A DNA stretch of 64,000 nucleotides from Caldicellulosiruptor acetigenus (GTDB lineage Bacteria; Bacillota; Thermoanaerobacteria; Caldicellulosiruptorales; Caldicellulosiruptoraceae). The translations under genes and the position numbers were made by a program. The notes under the pieces were generated by a model that made no database searches, was not told where the DNA came from, and worked only from the letters and a program-made list of their open reading frames with translations. The stretch's first letter is position 1. Each line of letters starts with the position of its first letter. Location: assembly GCF_026914305.1 (NCBI RefSeq), contig NZ_CP113866.1:938183-1002182 (forward strand). The letters run 5' to 3'. This document shows, piece after piece, positions 34,762 through 42,479 of the stretch.

Positions 34762-35856
34762 ATGATGACACAAAAGGTTATTGATGTTTTAGAGCAGGCA
34801 AAAGACATCATCGACGATGAATTTGGATATATTGAAGCTGATGGTAGAGTTATCTATAGTTCAAATCCACTTTCTCAAAACAGAATCAACACAGTTGCAA
34901 TTGACATGATAAAGACAGATACTGACCTTGAGATATTTGAGGGTCGCACATACAAGGTTTACAGAAGCCAGACAGACACCTATGTTCTTTATATAAACAA
35001 CACAGAACCTCATGCTGAAAAGCTTTTGGACATGCTGAACCTTGTTGTGATGAAGGCAAAAGAGCCGGCATCTGCGTATGATAAAAAGCTGTTTATAAAA
35101 AATCTGTTGTATGACAACATCTTGCCAGGGGAGATTTACACAAAGGCAAGAGAACTTCACATTGCAACAGGTGCAACAAGGGTTGTGTTTGCCATCTACA
35201 TTCCAAATGCAAAAGAGATTAAAGACGTGAATATCGGTGAGATTTTGACAAGCATATTCCCAAAGAGCACAAAAGATTTTATTATCCAGCTTGACAACAA
35301 TATTCTGGTTTTCATAAAAGAACTAAAACCAGGTTCAAATGATGAGGATGCATACAAGGTTGCAAGGATTATACTTGACACGCTCAACTCAGAGCTTTTG
35401 CTCAAAGCGTATATTGGAATTGGATCTGTTGTTGATGACATAAAAGAACTTTCGATGTCTTATAAGGAGGCAGAAGCAGCGCTCAAAATAGGCTATATCT
35501 TTGAGAAGGACAAGTATATTGTGAGCTATCACAAGCTTGGCCTTGGAAGACTTATATATCAGATGCCAACAAAACTTTGTGAGATGTTCTTGGAAGAAGT
35601 TTTCAAGGATGTAAAGCTTTCTGATTTTGACCCCGAACTCATACAGACTGTTGAGATGTTTTTTGAATGCAACTTGAACGTCTCAGAGACAGCAAGACAG
35701 CTTTATATTCACAGAAACACCTTGGTTTACAGACTTGATAAGATTGAAAGAATGATTGGCCTTGACCTCAGAAAGTTTGAAGATGCTATTATCTTCAAGA
35801 TGGCTATGCTTGTAAATCAATATTTAGAGTATACAAAGGGCAACATCACATTTTAA
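34762..35856 (+). CDS. PucR/CdaR-type transcriptional regulator
   Basis: The 364-residue protein ends in the PucR C-terminal helix-turn-helix: NLNVSETARQLYIHRNTLVYRLDKIE lies near residues 311-336. A GGDEF-like CdaR domain (about 130-270) comes before it. The first 100 residues are a small sensory region without a recognised sugar-diacid motif. Starts at 34762 or 34765 suit the GGTGAGGT site; an in-frame GTG at 34747 overlaps that site. The targets are unknown. It lies between the shared sugar ATPase gene and ftsE, so control of sugar uptake or of the division operon are both possible. Confidence 0.82.
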   Translation: MMTQKVIDVLEQAKDIIDDEFGYIEADGRVIYSSNPLSQNRINTVAIDMIKTDTDLEIFEGRTYKVYRSQTDTYVLYINNTEPHAEKLLDMLNLVVMKAKEPASAYDKKLFIKNLLYDNILPGEIYTKARELHIATGATRVVFAIYIPNAKEIKDVNIGEILTSIFPKSTKDFIIQLDNNILVFIKELKPGSNDEDAYKVARIILDTLNSELLLKAYIGIGSVVDDIKELSMSYKEAEAALKIGYIFEKDKYIVSYHKLGLGRLIYQMPTKLCEMFLEEVFKDVKLSDFDPELIQTVEMFFECNLNVSETARQLYIHRNTLVYRLDKIERMIGLDLRKFEDAIIFKMAMLVNQYLEYTKGNITF

Positions 35857-35875
35857 GATATTGCAGGTGAAAGAA

Positions 35876-36595
35876 ATGGTAAAGTTTATAAATGTGAGCA
35901 AAAGGTATCCAAACGGGGTGCTTGCGCTCACAAATATCAATTTGACCATTGAAAAAGGTGAATTTGTATTTTTAGTTGGTTCAAGCGGGGCAGGAAAATC
36001 TACAATTGTAAAGCTTCTTTTAAAGGAGATTGACCCGACTGAAGGAGAGATTATTGTTGGGGAGTACAAACTTAATGAGCTTCCCAAAAAAGAGATACCT
36101 TATTACAGAAGGAAGATTGGAATAGTATTTCAAGATTTTAGGCTTCTTCCCAATAAAACAGTATATGAAAATGTGGAGTTTGCTATGCAGATAACAGGAA
36201 CACCTGCAAAAATCATTAGAAGACAGGTTCCTTATGTTCTTTCGTTGGTAGGGCTTGCGCACAAGGCAAAATGTTACCCGCATGAGCTTTCAGGCGGTGA
36301 ACAGCAGCGGGTTGCCTTGGCGCGAGCAATTGTAAATAAGCCCAACTTGCTTGTGGCTGATGAGCCAACAGGTAACTTAGACCCTGACACATCATGGGAG
36401 ATAATGAGGCTTTTAGAAGATATTAACAAAAGAGGAACAACTGTGCTTGTTGCCACTCATGCCAAAGAGATTGTTGATAGTATGAGAAAAAGGGTTGTGG
36501 CGATTGACTGTGGCAGAATTGTAAAAGACCAGCATAGAGGAGTTTACAGCTATGAGTCTTCAGACAATCAAGTACTTCTGCAAAGATGGATTTAA
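35876..36595 (+). CDS. ftsE: FtsE, cell division ABC-type ATPase
   Basis: FtsE pairs with FtsX to transmit ATP-driven changes to periplasmic or wall hydrolases at division or elongation sites. The 239 residues show GSSGAGKS (Walker A, near 35-42), [14 protein letters not shown] (signature, near 137-150) and [12 protein letters not shown] (Walker B). The ATG at 35876 has CAGGTGA just upstream; an in-frame TTG at 35861 is less suitable. Its end overlaps ftsX by 44 bases, a strong translational link typical of this pair. Confidence 0.95.
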   Translation: MVKFINVSKRYPNGVLALTNINLTIEKGEFVFLVGSSGAGKSTIVKLLLKEIDPTEGEIIVGEYKLNELPKKEIPYYRRKIGIVFQDFRLLPNKTVYENVEFAMQITGTPAKIIRRQVPYVLSLVGLAHKAKCYPHELSGGEQQRVALARAIVNKPNLLVADEPTGNLDPDTSWEIMRLLEDINKRGTTVLVATHAKEIVDSMRKRVVAIDCGRIVKDQHRGVYSYESSDNQVLLQRWI

Positions 36596-37436
36596 AAACA
36601 TCTTTTTGAATAAGACCATGGCTGCTGCTTCTATCTCTATAGTGGTGGCAGCCTTAACTGTGGTGGGGATATTTATTGCAATTGGGATTAATCTTGAGTA
36701 TATTTCGCAGCAGATAGAAAAGACGGTTGATATAAGGGTTATTCTTCAAAAGGGTCAGGAAGAAAAAGCGGTTGTGATTGAGGAGTATTTGAGGAAAAAT
36801 GTAGATGTTCGAGAGTATAAATACATAAGTCCACAGATGGCTTTGCAAGATTTGAAAAACAAGCTTGGTAAAAATGCGTTTTTGCTTGAAGGACTTGAAA
36901 AAGACAATCCTCTGCGGGGATACTTTGTAGTAAAACCTGTAAAGATTGAGTATACCAAAAAGCTTGCAGAAGAGTTAGAAGCTTTAGATGGAGTTGCTCA
37001 GGTCTATTTTCCTTCGGAGACGGTGGACAAGCTGAGAAGGATTTTAAAGATTATAAACCTTTTTTGCATACTTTTGATTTTGGGGCTTTACATAGTTGCT
37101 ATATTTATTATTGCCAATACTATAAAGATAACCCTCTTTGCAAGGCGCAGAGAAATTTCAATCATGAGATATATCGGTGCAACTAACAGGTTTATAAGTG
37201 GGCCATTTGTTGTTGAAGGATTTATTATAGGTATTTTAGGTTCAATTTTGGCATATGCTATTGTTTTGCTGTTTTATCACTACGCAATAAGATATCTTTC
37301 CCAGACCATTACCTTTGTTGATTTTGTCAACATTTCTATTTACAAGTACAAAATATTAGGAGTGTTTATACTCACAGGAAGCATGGTAGGCATACTGGGA
37401 AGCTTAATTTCTCTAAGAAGATACTTAAAAGTTTAA
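36552..37436 (+). CDS. ftsX: FtsX, cell division ABC-type membrane protein
   Basis: FtsX anchors FtsE and passes its conformational change to a wall hydrolase outside. The 294 residues show one N-terminal membrane segment (about 24-45), an extracytoplasmic domain (about 46-165), then three segments near 170-192, 215-238 and 262-283, the standard FtsX topology. The next gene encodes a coiled-coil M23 peptidase, the type of partner FtsX activates (EnvC in E. coli, PcsB or CwlO in Gram-positives). Confidence 0.95.
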   Translation: MSLQTIKYFCKDGFKNIFLNKTMAAASISIVVAALTVVGIFIAIGINLEYISQQIEKTVDIRVILQKGQEEKAVVIEEYLRKNVDVREYKYISPQMALQDLKNKLGKNAFLLEGLEKDNPLRGYFVVKPVKIEYTKKLAEELEALDGVAQVYFPSETVDKLRRILKIINLFCILLILGLYIVAIFIIANTIKITLFARRREISIMRYIGATNRFISGPFVVEGFIIGILGSILAYAIVLLFYHYAIRYLSQTITFVDFVNISIYKYKILGVFILTGSMVGILGSLISLRRYLKV

Positions 37437-37444
37437 AAATCAAG

Positions 37445-37469
37445 CCTCTTTTGTCCTTTGTAAAAGAGG
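37445..37469 (+). promoter_or_regulatory. Hairpin overlapping the ribosome-binding site of the M23 gene
   Basis: CCTCTTTT (37445-37452) pairs perfectly with AAAAGAGG (37462-37469). The right arm overlaps the AGAGGGGGT ribosome-binding site of the TTG-started M23 gene. No T-run follows, so it is not a terminator. It could lower translation of the peptidase relative to FtsEX; this is inference. Confidence 0.4.
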
Positions 37470-37480
37470 GGGTCTGACCT

Positions 37481-38620
37481 TTGAAAAATAGACTAAAATT
37501 TTTTTCTATTTTGCTTATTTTTGTTATCTTCTTTGAAACTGCTATATCAAGCACCTTAAAAGAGTATCAAAACAAGCTCAAATCTATTGAAAAAAGCAAG
37601 CAAAAGACACAGCAAAAAATTGTAGAGGTTAAAAAACAGCAAAAGCAAGTTTTATCGCAAATAGATGAGCTTGACAAGAAGATTGATGATGTGGAAGGAA
37701 AGATAAGAAGCTTAAAGGCAAGCATTGCATCTGTTGAAAACAAGATTTTACAAACAGAGGCTGAGCTCAAAGAAGAAGAAAAAAGGAAAGAAATGTATTA
37801 TGAAAAGTTCAAAGAGAGAATAAGATGTATTTATGAGCTAAATACTGTCTCTGTGTCATATATTGAAATGCTACTTGACTCTCAAAATCTTTCAGATTTT
37901 TTTACAAGAATGTATCTTTTTAACGACATAATTGAATATGATAAGCAAATACTAAATGAGTACACGAAAAGCATTGAGACAATTAAAAATAAGAAAGAAG
38001 AACTTGTTCTTCTGAAGGAAGATTTGAGCAGGGAAAAGAAGGAGCTTGAAAACTATTCAGCCACTCTTTTAACAGAACAAAATGAGAAGAAGAAGCTTTT
38101 ATCAGAACTTGAAAAAGAGCAGGACAAATTGGAAAAGATGCTGGATAGTTTAGAGGAGATTTCAAATGAGCTTTCAAAGAAAATAAAGGAGATTTTAGCA
38201 AGACAGAAGACAAAACGAATATACAGAGGTGGCAAGCTTTTATGGCCACTTAACGGTTATTATGAAATAACATCATATTTTGGCATGAGATTTCATCCAA
38301 TTTTGAAGAAGAACAAAATGCACACAGGGATAGACATTGCAGCACCGTATGGAGCAAGTGTTTTGGCGGCAGCAGACGGTGATGTGATTTTAGCTGGCTG
38401 GGTGTCTGGTTATGGTAAAACTGTTATTATTGATAACGGCAGTGGTATTTCAACCCTGTATGCTCATCTTTCTTCAATCAACGTATCGGTGGGACAGAAG
38501 GTGAAAAAAGGCGAAAGTATAGGCAATGTTGGTGCAACGGGGTATGCAACGGGGCCGCACCTTCATTTTGAGGTTAGAATAAACGGAGATGTTACTGACC
38601 CGCTCAATTTCCTAAGGTAA
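37481..38620 (+). CDS. Coiled-coil M23 peptidase, EnvC/CwlO-like partner of FtsEX
   Basis: The 379 residues begin with a signal peptide or anchor (about 1-24). A long Lys/Glu/Gln-rich coiled coil (about 25-245) follows, and a C-terminal LytM/M23 domain (about 265-379) ends the protein. The zinc ligands are visible: HTGIDIAAPYG and HLHFEV. This layout matches EnvC-like proteins, in which the coiled coil is the contact to FtsX. A direct endopeptidase role or an activator role are both possible, because the zinc residues look intact. The TTG start follows GAGGGGGT within a hairpin. Gene order ftsE-ftsX-M23 strongly supports a functional complex. Confidence 0.9.
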   Translation: MKNRLKFFSILLIFVIFFETAISSTLKEYQNKLKSIEKSKQKTQQKIVEVKKQQKQVLSQIDELDKKIDDVEGKIRSLKASIASVENKILQTEAELKEEEKRKEMYYEKFKERIRCIYELNTVSVSYIEMLLDSQNLSDFFTRMYLFNDIIEYDKQILNEYTKSIETIKNKKEELVLLKEDLSREKKELENYSATLLTEQNEKKKLLSELEKEQDKLEKMLDSLEEISNELSKKIKEILARQKTKRIYRGGKLLWPLNGYYEITSYFGMRFHPILKKNKMHTGIDIAAPYGASVLAAADGDVILAGWVSGYGKTVIIDNGSGISTLYAHLSSINVSVGQKVKKGESIGNVGATGYATGPHLHFEVRINGDVTDPLNFLR

Positions 38621-38635
38621 GGAGCTGAAAAGAGC

Positions 38636-39829
38636 ATGAAAAAAAGACTTCAAACCTTTGCAATAGTTCTAATTACTGCAATTGTCACATATGTTGTGAC
38701 TACTTATGTCTATTTTGGAAGTCCTATGTATGCAAACAAATTAGCGACTAATCCCAAGGTGTCTAAGGTCATATGGCTTTTGAAAAAGTATTATTATGAG
38801 CCTAAGGATATAAATGACCAGAAAATCGTGGATGGTGCAATAGACGGGATTGCTGCAAGTGTTGATGACCCGTACACAGAGTATTTTACTAAAAAAGAAT
38901 TTGATGAGTTCATGATACAGAGTAAGGGCACGTATTTTGGAATAGGAGTGATAATAGAACCAGGTGAAAATTATATCGAAGTTGTAACACCGTTTGAAGG
39001 TTCTCCCGCATACAAGGCAGGAATAAAGCCTGGAGATAAGATTATAAGAGTAAATGGGATAAATTTAACTGCAAAAGATATTGATAAAGCAGTAAGTTTA
39101 ATGAGAGGTCCGAAAGGAACGAGCGTGACAGTTACAATTTTGCGCAATGGCAGTTCAAAGCCTATCGACCTTAAGATTGTCAGGGATGAAATAAAGATAA
39201 AGACTGTATCTTCTTCCATTTTGGAAAACAATATAGGTTATATCAAAATCACCAACTTTGATGAAAATACCCCACAGGACTTTTACAATAGCTATGATAA
39301 ACTCAAAAGCTCTGGCTGCCGTGGACTTATTATTGACCTGAGGTTTAACCCTGGAGGACTTTTAGAATCTGTTGTTGATGTTGCAAGTAATTTTCTCAAG
39401 AAAGGTCAGCTTATAGTGTATCTTAAAGATAGATACAATCACAAAGAGTATTTCAAATCATACAAAAATGGGGACACAGTAACACCGCTTGTTGTTCTTA
39501 CAAACAAATATTCAGCGTCAGCATCAGAAATATTAGCCGGGTGTTTAAAAGACCAAAAGAGGGCAAAAATTGTTGGTGAGAAGACTTTTGGCAAGGGTGT
39601 TGTTCAGCAGGTATTTGACCTTGGAGATGGTTCTGCAATAAAAATAACGAAAAGCCAGTATCTTTTGCCAAGTGGAGCGTATATTCACAAAAAGGGTATA
39701 GAGCCTGACGTTAAAATAGCTCAGCCAAAAGAGTATCAGGACAAAATGAATGTTCCAATGAATAAAGACTTACAGCTGAAAAAAGCTATTGAGATTTTAA
39801 AGGGTGAGATTTCAAAGAGTAAGTTTTGA
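38636..39829 (+). CDS. Carboxyl-terminal processing protease (S41), CtpA/CtpB-like
   Basis: This extracytoplasmic serine protease has 397 residues: an N-terminal membrane anchor (about 7-28), a PDZ domain with PAYKAGIKPGDKI near 122-134, and the S41 catalytic core. The Ser/Lys dyad is visible in NKYSASASEILAG and EKTFGKGVVQ. In Bacillus, CtpB cleaves SpoIVFA and SpoIIQ during sporulation, and its gene lies near ftsEX. The ATG follows AAGGAGCTG. It sits between the M23 gene and the PDZ membrane protein, in the same direction and tightly spaced. Confidence 0.92.
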   Translation: MKKRLQTFAIVLITAIVTYVVTTYVYFGSPMYANKLATNPKVSKVIWLLKKYYYEPKDINDQKIVDGAIDGIAASVDDPYTEYFTKKEFDEFMIQSKGTYFGIGVIIEPGENYIEVVTPFEGSPAYKAGIKPGDKIIRVNGINLTAKDIDKAVSLMRGPKGTSVTVTILRNGSSKPIDLKIVRDEIKIKTVSSSILENNIGYIKITNFDENTPQDFYNSYDKLKSSGCRGLIIDLRFNPGGLLESVVDVASNFLKKGQLIVYLKDRYNHKEYFKSYKNGDTVTPLVVLTNKYSASASEILAGCLKDQKRAKIVGEKTFGKGVVQQVFDLGDGSAIKITKSQYLLPSGAYIHKKGIEPDVKIAQPKEYQDKMNVPMNKDLQLKKAIEILKGEISKSKF

Positions 39830-39846
39830 AATTTGAGGTGCATATG

Positions 39847-41118
39847 ATGTTAAAGTTTTTCTGGCAGATTTTTGAACTGACAGGACTTAGTATATTTCGG
39901 CTTCTTTTTAGCTGGAACTTCTGGGTGGTAGTAATCTTGATTTCTTTTTTGTACAGAAGAGAACAGGAATTTGAACAGGCTGTGCTCGGGCATAACCGAG
40001 TCAGCCTTCTTTATAAGGTTGTGGAGTCTTCTATCGCAGGGCTTGTAGGAGGTTATATAGTAAGTTTAATCACTTTGTTTTTTGGAATAGTAGTGGATGT
40101 GGATAGTTTTATGTATCTTTGGTATATTGCTTTAATCCTTGCACTTATAAACCCAAGATATCTTTGTTTTTCATATGCGGCGGGAATTATTTCGGTGATA
40201 TCTCTTATCTTCAAAAGACCAGCTGTTGATATCTCCGGGATACTGGTAATTGTAGCAATACTTCATTTTGTTGAAAGTCTTCTAATTTTCTTGGACGGTT
40301 TTCGTGGCGCAATACCTGTTGTGATTGAGAGAAGAAAAAAAGAAGGCATTTTTTCCACCTCAGGTGCTTACCTTATGCAAAGGTTCTGGGCTATACCGAT
40401 GGTAATAATTGCATACAACTATCAGACAACAGTGCAGATTGTCAAAATTGAGTTGTTTGAGCCTTCATGGTGGCCTCTTTTTAAGCCACAGAATCTTTTG
40501 CCAAATGCCATGCTTCTTATGACTCCTATTGTTGCTGCACTTGGATACGGGGATTTAGCGGTGGAAGATGAACCAGCTGCGATAAGCAAAAAAAGTGCCG
40601 GAATATTGAGCATTTTCAGCATTGTTTTGTTTATTTTAAGCGCACTTTCATACAAGGTCTATGCTTTCAAGTGGGTGGCAGCTCTGTTTGCCCCCATTGC
40701 TCATGAAAGTATTATACTCTATCAGCAAAAGAAACAAAAAGAAGGAGATTCAATATTTGAAGCAGAGGAAAATAAAATAAAGGTGTTGTATGTCGAAGAA
40801 AATAGCGTAGCAGCCAAGATGGGAATAAAACCGGGAGATACTATTGTCTCTATAAATGGTATTCAAGTACAGAAAGAAGAAGATATTGAGAGGATATTTA
40901 CTGACGCTCAGATTTACCTGTGGGTAAAAGCTGTGGATAAAAAAGGAAAGATAAAAGAGCTATATTATCAGGACTATGAGAATGGAATAAAAAATCTTGG
41001 AATTGTTGTTGTTACCAAAAATGTAAGCGCTAATTATCAGCTTGAGTCTGATGGATACTTTATATTTATAAAAAATATTGCAAGAAGAGTAAAAAATTTT
41101 TTGTTCAACAAAAGTTGA
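39847..41118 (+). CDS. Polytopic membrane protein with C-terminal PDZ domain (MinJ-like)
   Basis: The 423-residue protein has about eight hydrophobic segments in residues 1-295 and a PDZ domain (about 305-385) with VEENSVAAKMGIKPGDTIV. This architecture and its place next to ctpB/ftsEX match MinJ (YvjD) of Bacillus subtilis, the adaptor linking DivIVA to MinD at division sites. The start at 39847 (or 39844) is preferred because GAGGTG lies upstream; a TTG at 39826 overlapping the ctpA-like stop lacks a site. No minC/minD or divIVA lies in this window, so the MinJ role is inferred from layout and synteny. Confidence 0.8.
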   Translation: MLKFFWQIFELTGLSIFRLLFSWNFWVVVILISFLYRREQEFEQAVLGHNRVSLLYKVVESSIAGLVGGYIVSLITLFFGIVVDVDSFMYLWYIALILALINPRYLCFSYAAGIISVISLIFKRPAVDISGILVIVAILHFVESLLIFLDGFRGAIPVVIERRKKEGIFSTSGAYLMQRFWAIPMVIIAYNYQTTVQIVKIELFEPSWWPLFKPQNLLPNAMLLMTPIVAALGYGDLAVEDEPAAISKKSAGILSIFSIVLFILSALSYKVYAFKWVAALFAPIAHESIILYQQKKQKEGDSIFEAEENKIKVLYVEENSVAAKMGIKPGDTIVSINGIQVQKEEDIERIFTDAQIYLWVKAVDKKGKIKELYYQDYENGIKNLGIVVVTKNVSANYQLESDGYFIFIKNIARRVKNFLFNKS

Positions 41119-41126
41119 AACCTGGC

Positions 41127-41169
41127 AAAATTAAAGGGCGAAGCTATTGAGTCTTTGCCCTTTAATTTT
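41127..41169. terminator. Bidirectional intrinsic terminator
   Basis: A perfect 13-bp stem (AAAATTAAAGGGC / GCCCTTTAATTTT) separates the PDZ gene from the convergent small membrane gene. The stop codon of the small gene lies inside the stem. Confidence 0.92.
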
Positions 41170-41428
41170 TTGTTTTTGCAAGAAAGTCCACCAGGATTGC
41201 CGCACCAAGTCCTTCGATAAATATGTAAACAGAATTTTGTAAAAATCCCTGAGCTAACATTTTCAGGTCTACTTTGTCTGATACATAGTGCAGTGACAGG
41301 ATATAAAACTTTATTCCTATCAGTGCCATCACAATGGAAATAAGGCTTATTACAAGCAAGATTTTTTTTGAATAGGTAGAAATTTTTTGGAAAAATCCTT
41401 TCTTGCTCTTTTCCTTTTCCCTTTCCAC
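41162..41428 (-). CDS. Small uncharacterised membrane protein
   Basis: This 88-residue protein has a very basic N-terminus (residues 1-20) and two hydrophobic segments (about 22-46 and 64-83), so it is probably a hairpin in the membrane. I do not recognise a family. The GTG start has AAGGTG upstream, a reasonable sigma-A promoter lies at 41467-41495 and it shares a strong terminator, so it is likely a true gene. It diverges from the SpoIIQ-like gene. Confidence 0.7.
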   Translation of the reverse strand: MEREKEKSKKGFFQKISTYSKKILLVISLISIVMALIGIKFYILSLHYVSDKVDLKMLAQGFLQNSVYIFIEGLGAAILVDFLAKTKN

Positions 41429-41466
41429 TTCTCTGCACCTTCTTTGAAATCTTGTTTTGTAAAGTT

Positions 41467-41495
41467 ATGATATCAAACTCCAAAGAGATATTCAA
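41467..41495 (-). promoter_or_regulatory. Promoter of the small membrane gene
   Basis: On the minus strand, TTGAAT (41490-41495) and TATCAT (41467-41472) are separated by 17 bases. The -10 is extended (TGATATCAT). Confidence 0.6.
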
Positions 41496-41526
41496 AGAAA
41501 ATTTATGGATATCAATTTCTATTTAT

Positions 41527-41556
41527 GTATAACCAAAACAATGGATGGCAAAAATA
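41527..41556 (+). promoter_or_regulatory. Sigma-F (forespore) promoter of the SpoIIQ-like gene
   Basis: GTATA (41527-41531) and GGCAAAAATA (41547-41556) are separated by exactly 15 bases. This agrees at every fixed position with the Bacillus sigma-F consensus GYATA-N15-GGNNANAHTR. Transcription would start near 41563, just before the AGAAGGAGGTG ribosome-binding site. In Bacillus, spoIIQ is a sigma-F gene. Confidence 0.7.
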
Positions 41557-41579
41557 CTTTTATAGAAGGAGGTGCGAAG

Positions 41580-42437
41580 GTGGAAAAGAAAAACTGGAAA
41601 GAAAAACTTTTAGATTTTTTTGACACTAAAGGTTTTTATATTATTGTGGCTGTATGTTTGCTGGTAATCGGATTTTCGGTTTATACCATTGCCACAACAG
41701 ATTTTACAAAATACGAGGTAGAACAAAATCAAGAAAACAAGCAATCTTTAAATAACCAGGTTAAATTCCCCGAGATACCTCAGCCACAGGTTGATTCAAA
41801 AGAGGTGGCAAAACATGATAATTTGAAAAAAGAGAGTTCTAAGTCTATCACAAATTCTACTATCCGCTCTACACAGTCGGGAAATAATTCTAAAAATAGT
41901 AATAATAAAAATAAAAGCTCTACTGCCTTGTCTAAGAAACAAGATAACAAAAAGATGGATTCAAACATCCAGATTGGAACTGGTACCAGCCAGGATGATG
42001 TTGAGGTTATAAATCCTGTTGACTTCAAGCCAATTTTTCCTACCATTGGGAAGGTAATAAGAGAGTTTTCTGACCAGTCGCTTGTATATTCAAAAACTCT
42101 TGATGAGTGGACAGAACACCCTGGAATTGACATAGAAGCTCAGGATGGTAGCGATGTAAAAGCTTGTTTTGACGGTACAGTTATTGACTTGGGAGAAGAC
42201 CCTCTTTATGGGAAATATGTTGTGATTGACCATGGAGATGGATATATCTCAAAGTACTACAATCTCAAAGACTTAAAGGATATTCAAATAGGAGACATTG
42301 TAAGGCAAGGAGAGAAAATAGGAGAGGTTGGAACAAGTTCTAACATAGAGTACATGGACCCACCGCATCTTCACTTTGAGATACTTTACAATGGAGAGAA
42401 TCAAAACCCGCTGAAGTTTTTACCTCAAACAAATTAA
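41580..42437 (+). CDS. SpoIIQ-like membrane-anchored M23 protein
   Basis: The 285 residues have a cytoplasmic tail, one membrane segment (about 21-42), a Ser/Asn/Lys-rich low-complexity linker (about 60-130) and a LytM/M23 domain (about 150-283). In Bacillus, SpoIIQ in the forespore membrane pairs with SpoIIIAH across the septum. The zinc ligands appear present (HPGIDIEAQDG and HLHFEI), as in clostridial SpoIIQ and unlike the degenerate Bacillus protein. The GTG at 41580 fits GGAGGTG; an ATG at 41505 lies upstream of the predicted sigma-F promoter and is excluded if that promoter is used. A vegetative M23 hydrolase is the alternative. Confidence 0.78.
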   Translation: MEKKNWKEKLLDFFDTKGFYIIVAVCLLVIGFSVYTIATTDFTKYEVEQNQENKQSLNNQVKFPEIPQPQVDSKEVAKHDNLKKESSKSITNSTIRSTQSGNNSKNSNNKNKSSTALSKKQDNKKMDSNIQIGTGTSQDDVEVINPVDFKPIFPTIGKVIREFSDQSLVYSKTLDEWTEHPGIDIEAQDGSDVKACFDGTVIDLGEDPLYGKYVVIDHGDGYISKYYNLKDLKDIQIGDIVRQGEKIGEVGTSSNIEYMDPPHLHFEILYNGENQNPLKFLPQTN

Positions 42438-42446
42438 ATAAAAGCG

Positions 42447-42479
42447 AGGGGAATGAGCAGATTATCCTGCCATTCCCCT
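42447..42479. terminator. Bidirectional intrinsic terminator
   Basis: AGGGGAATG/CATTCCCCT (42447-42455, 42471-42479) encloses an inner GCAG/CTGC pairing. It lies between the SpoIIQ-like gene and the convergent glycosyltransferase gene. Confidence 0.8.
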
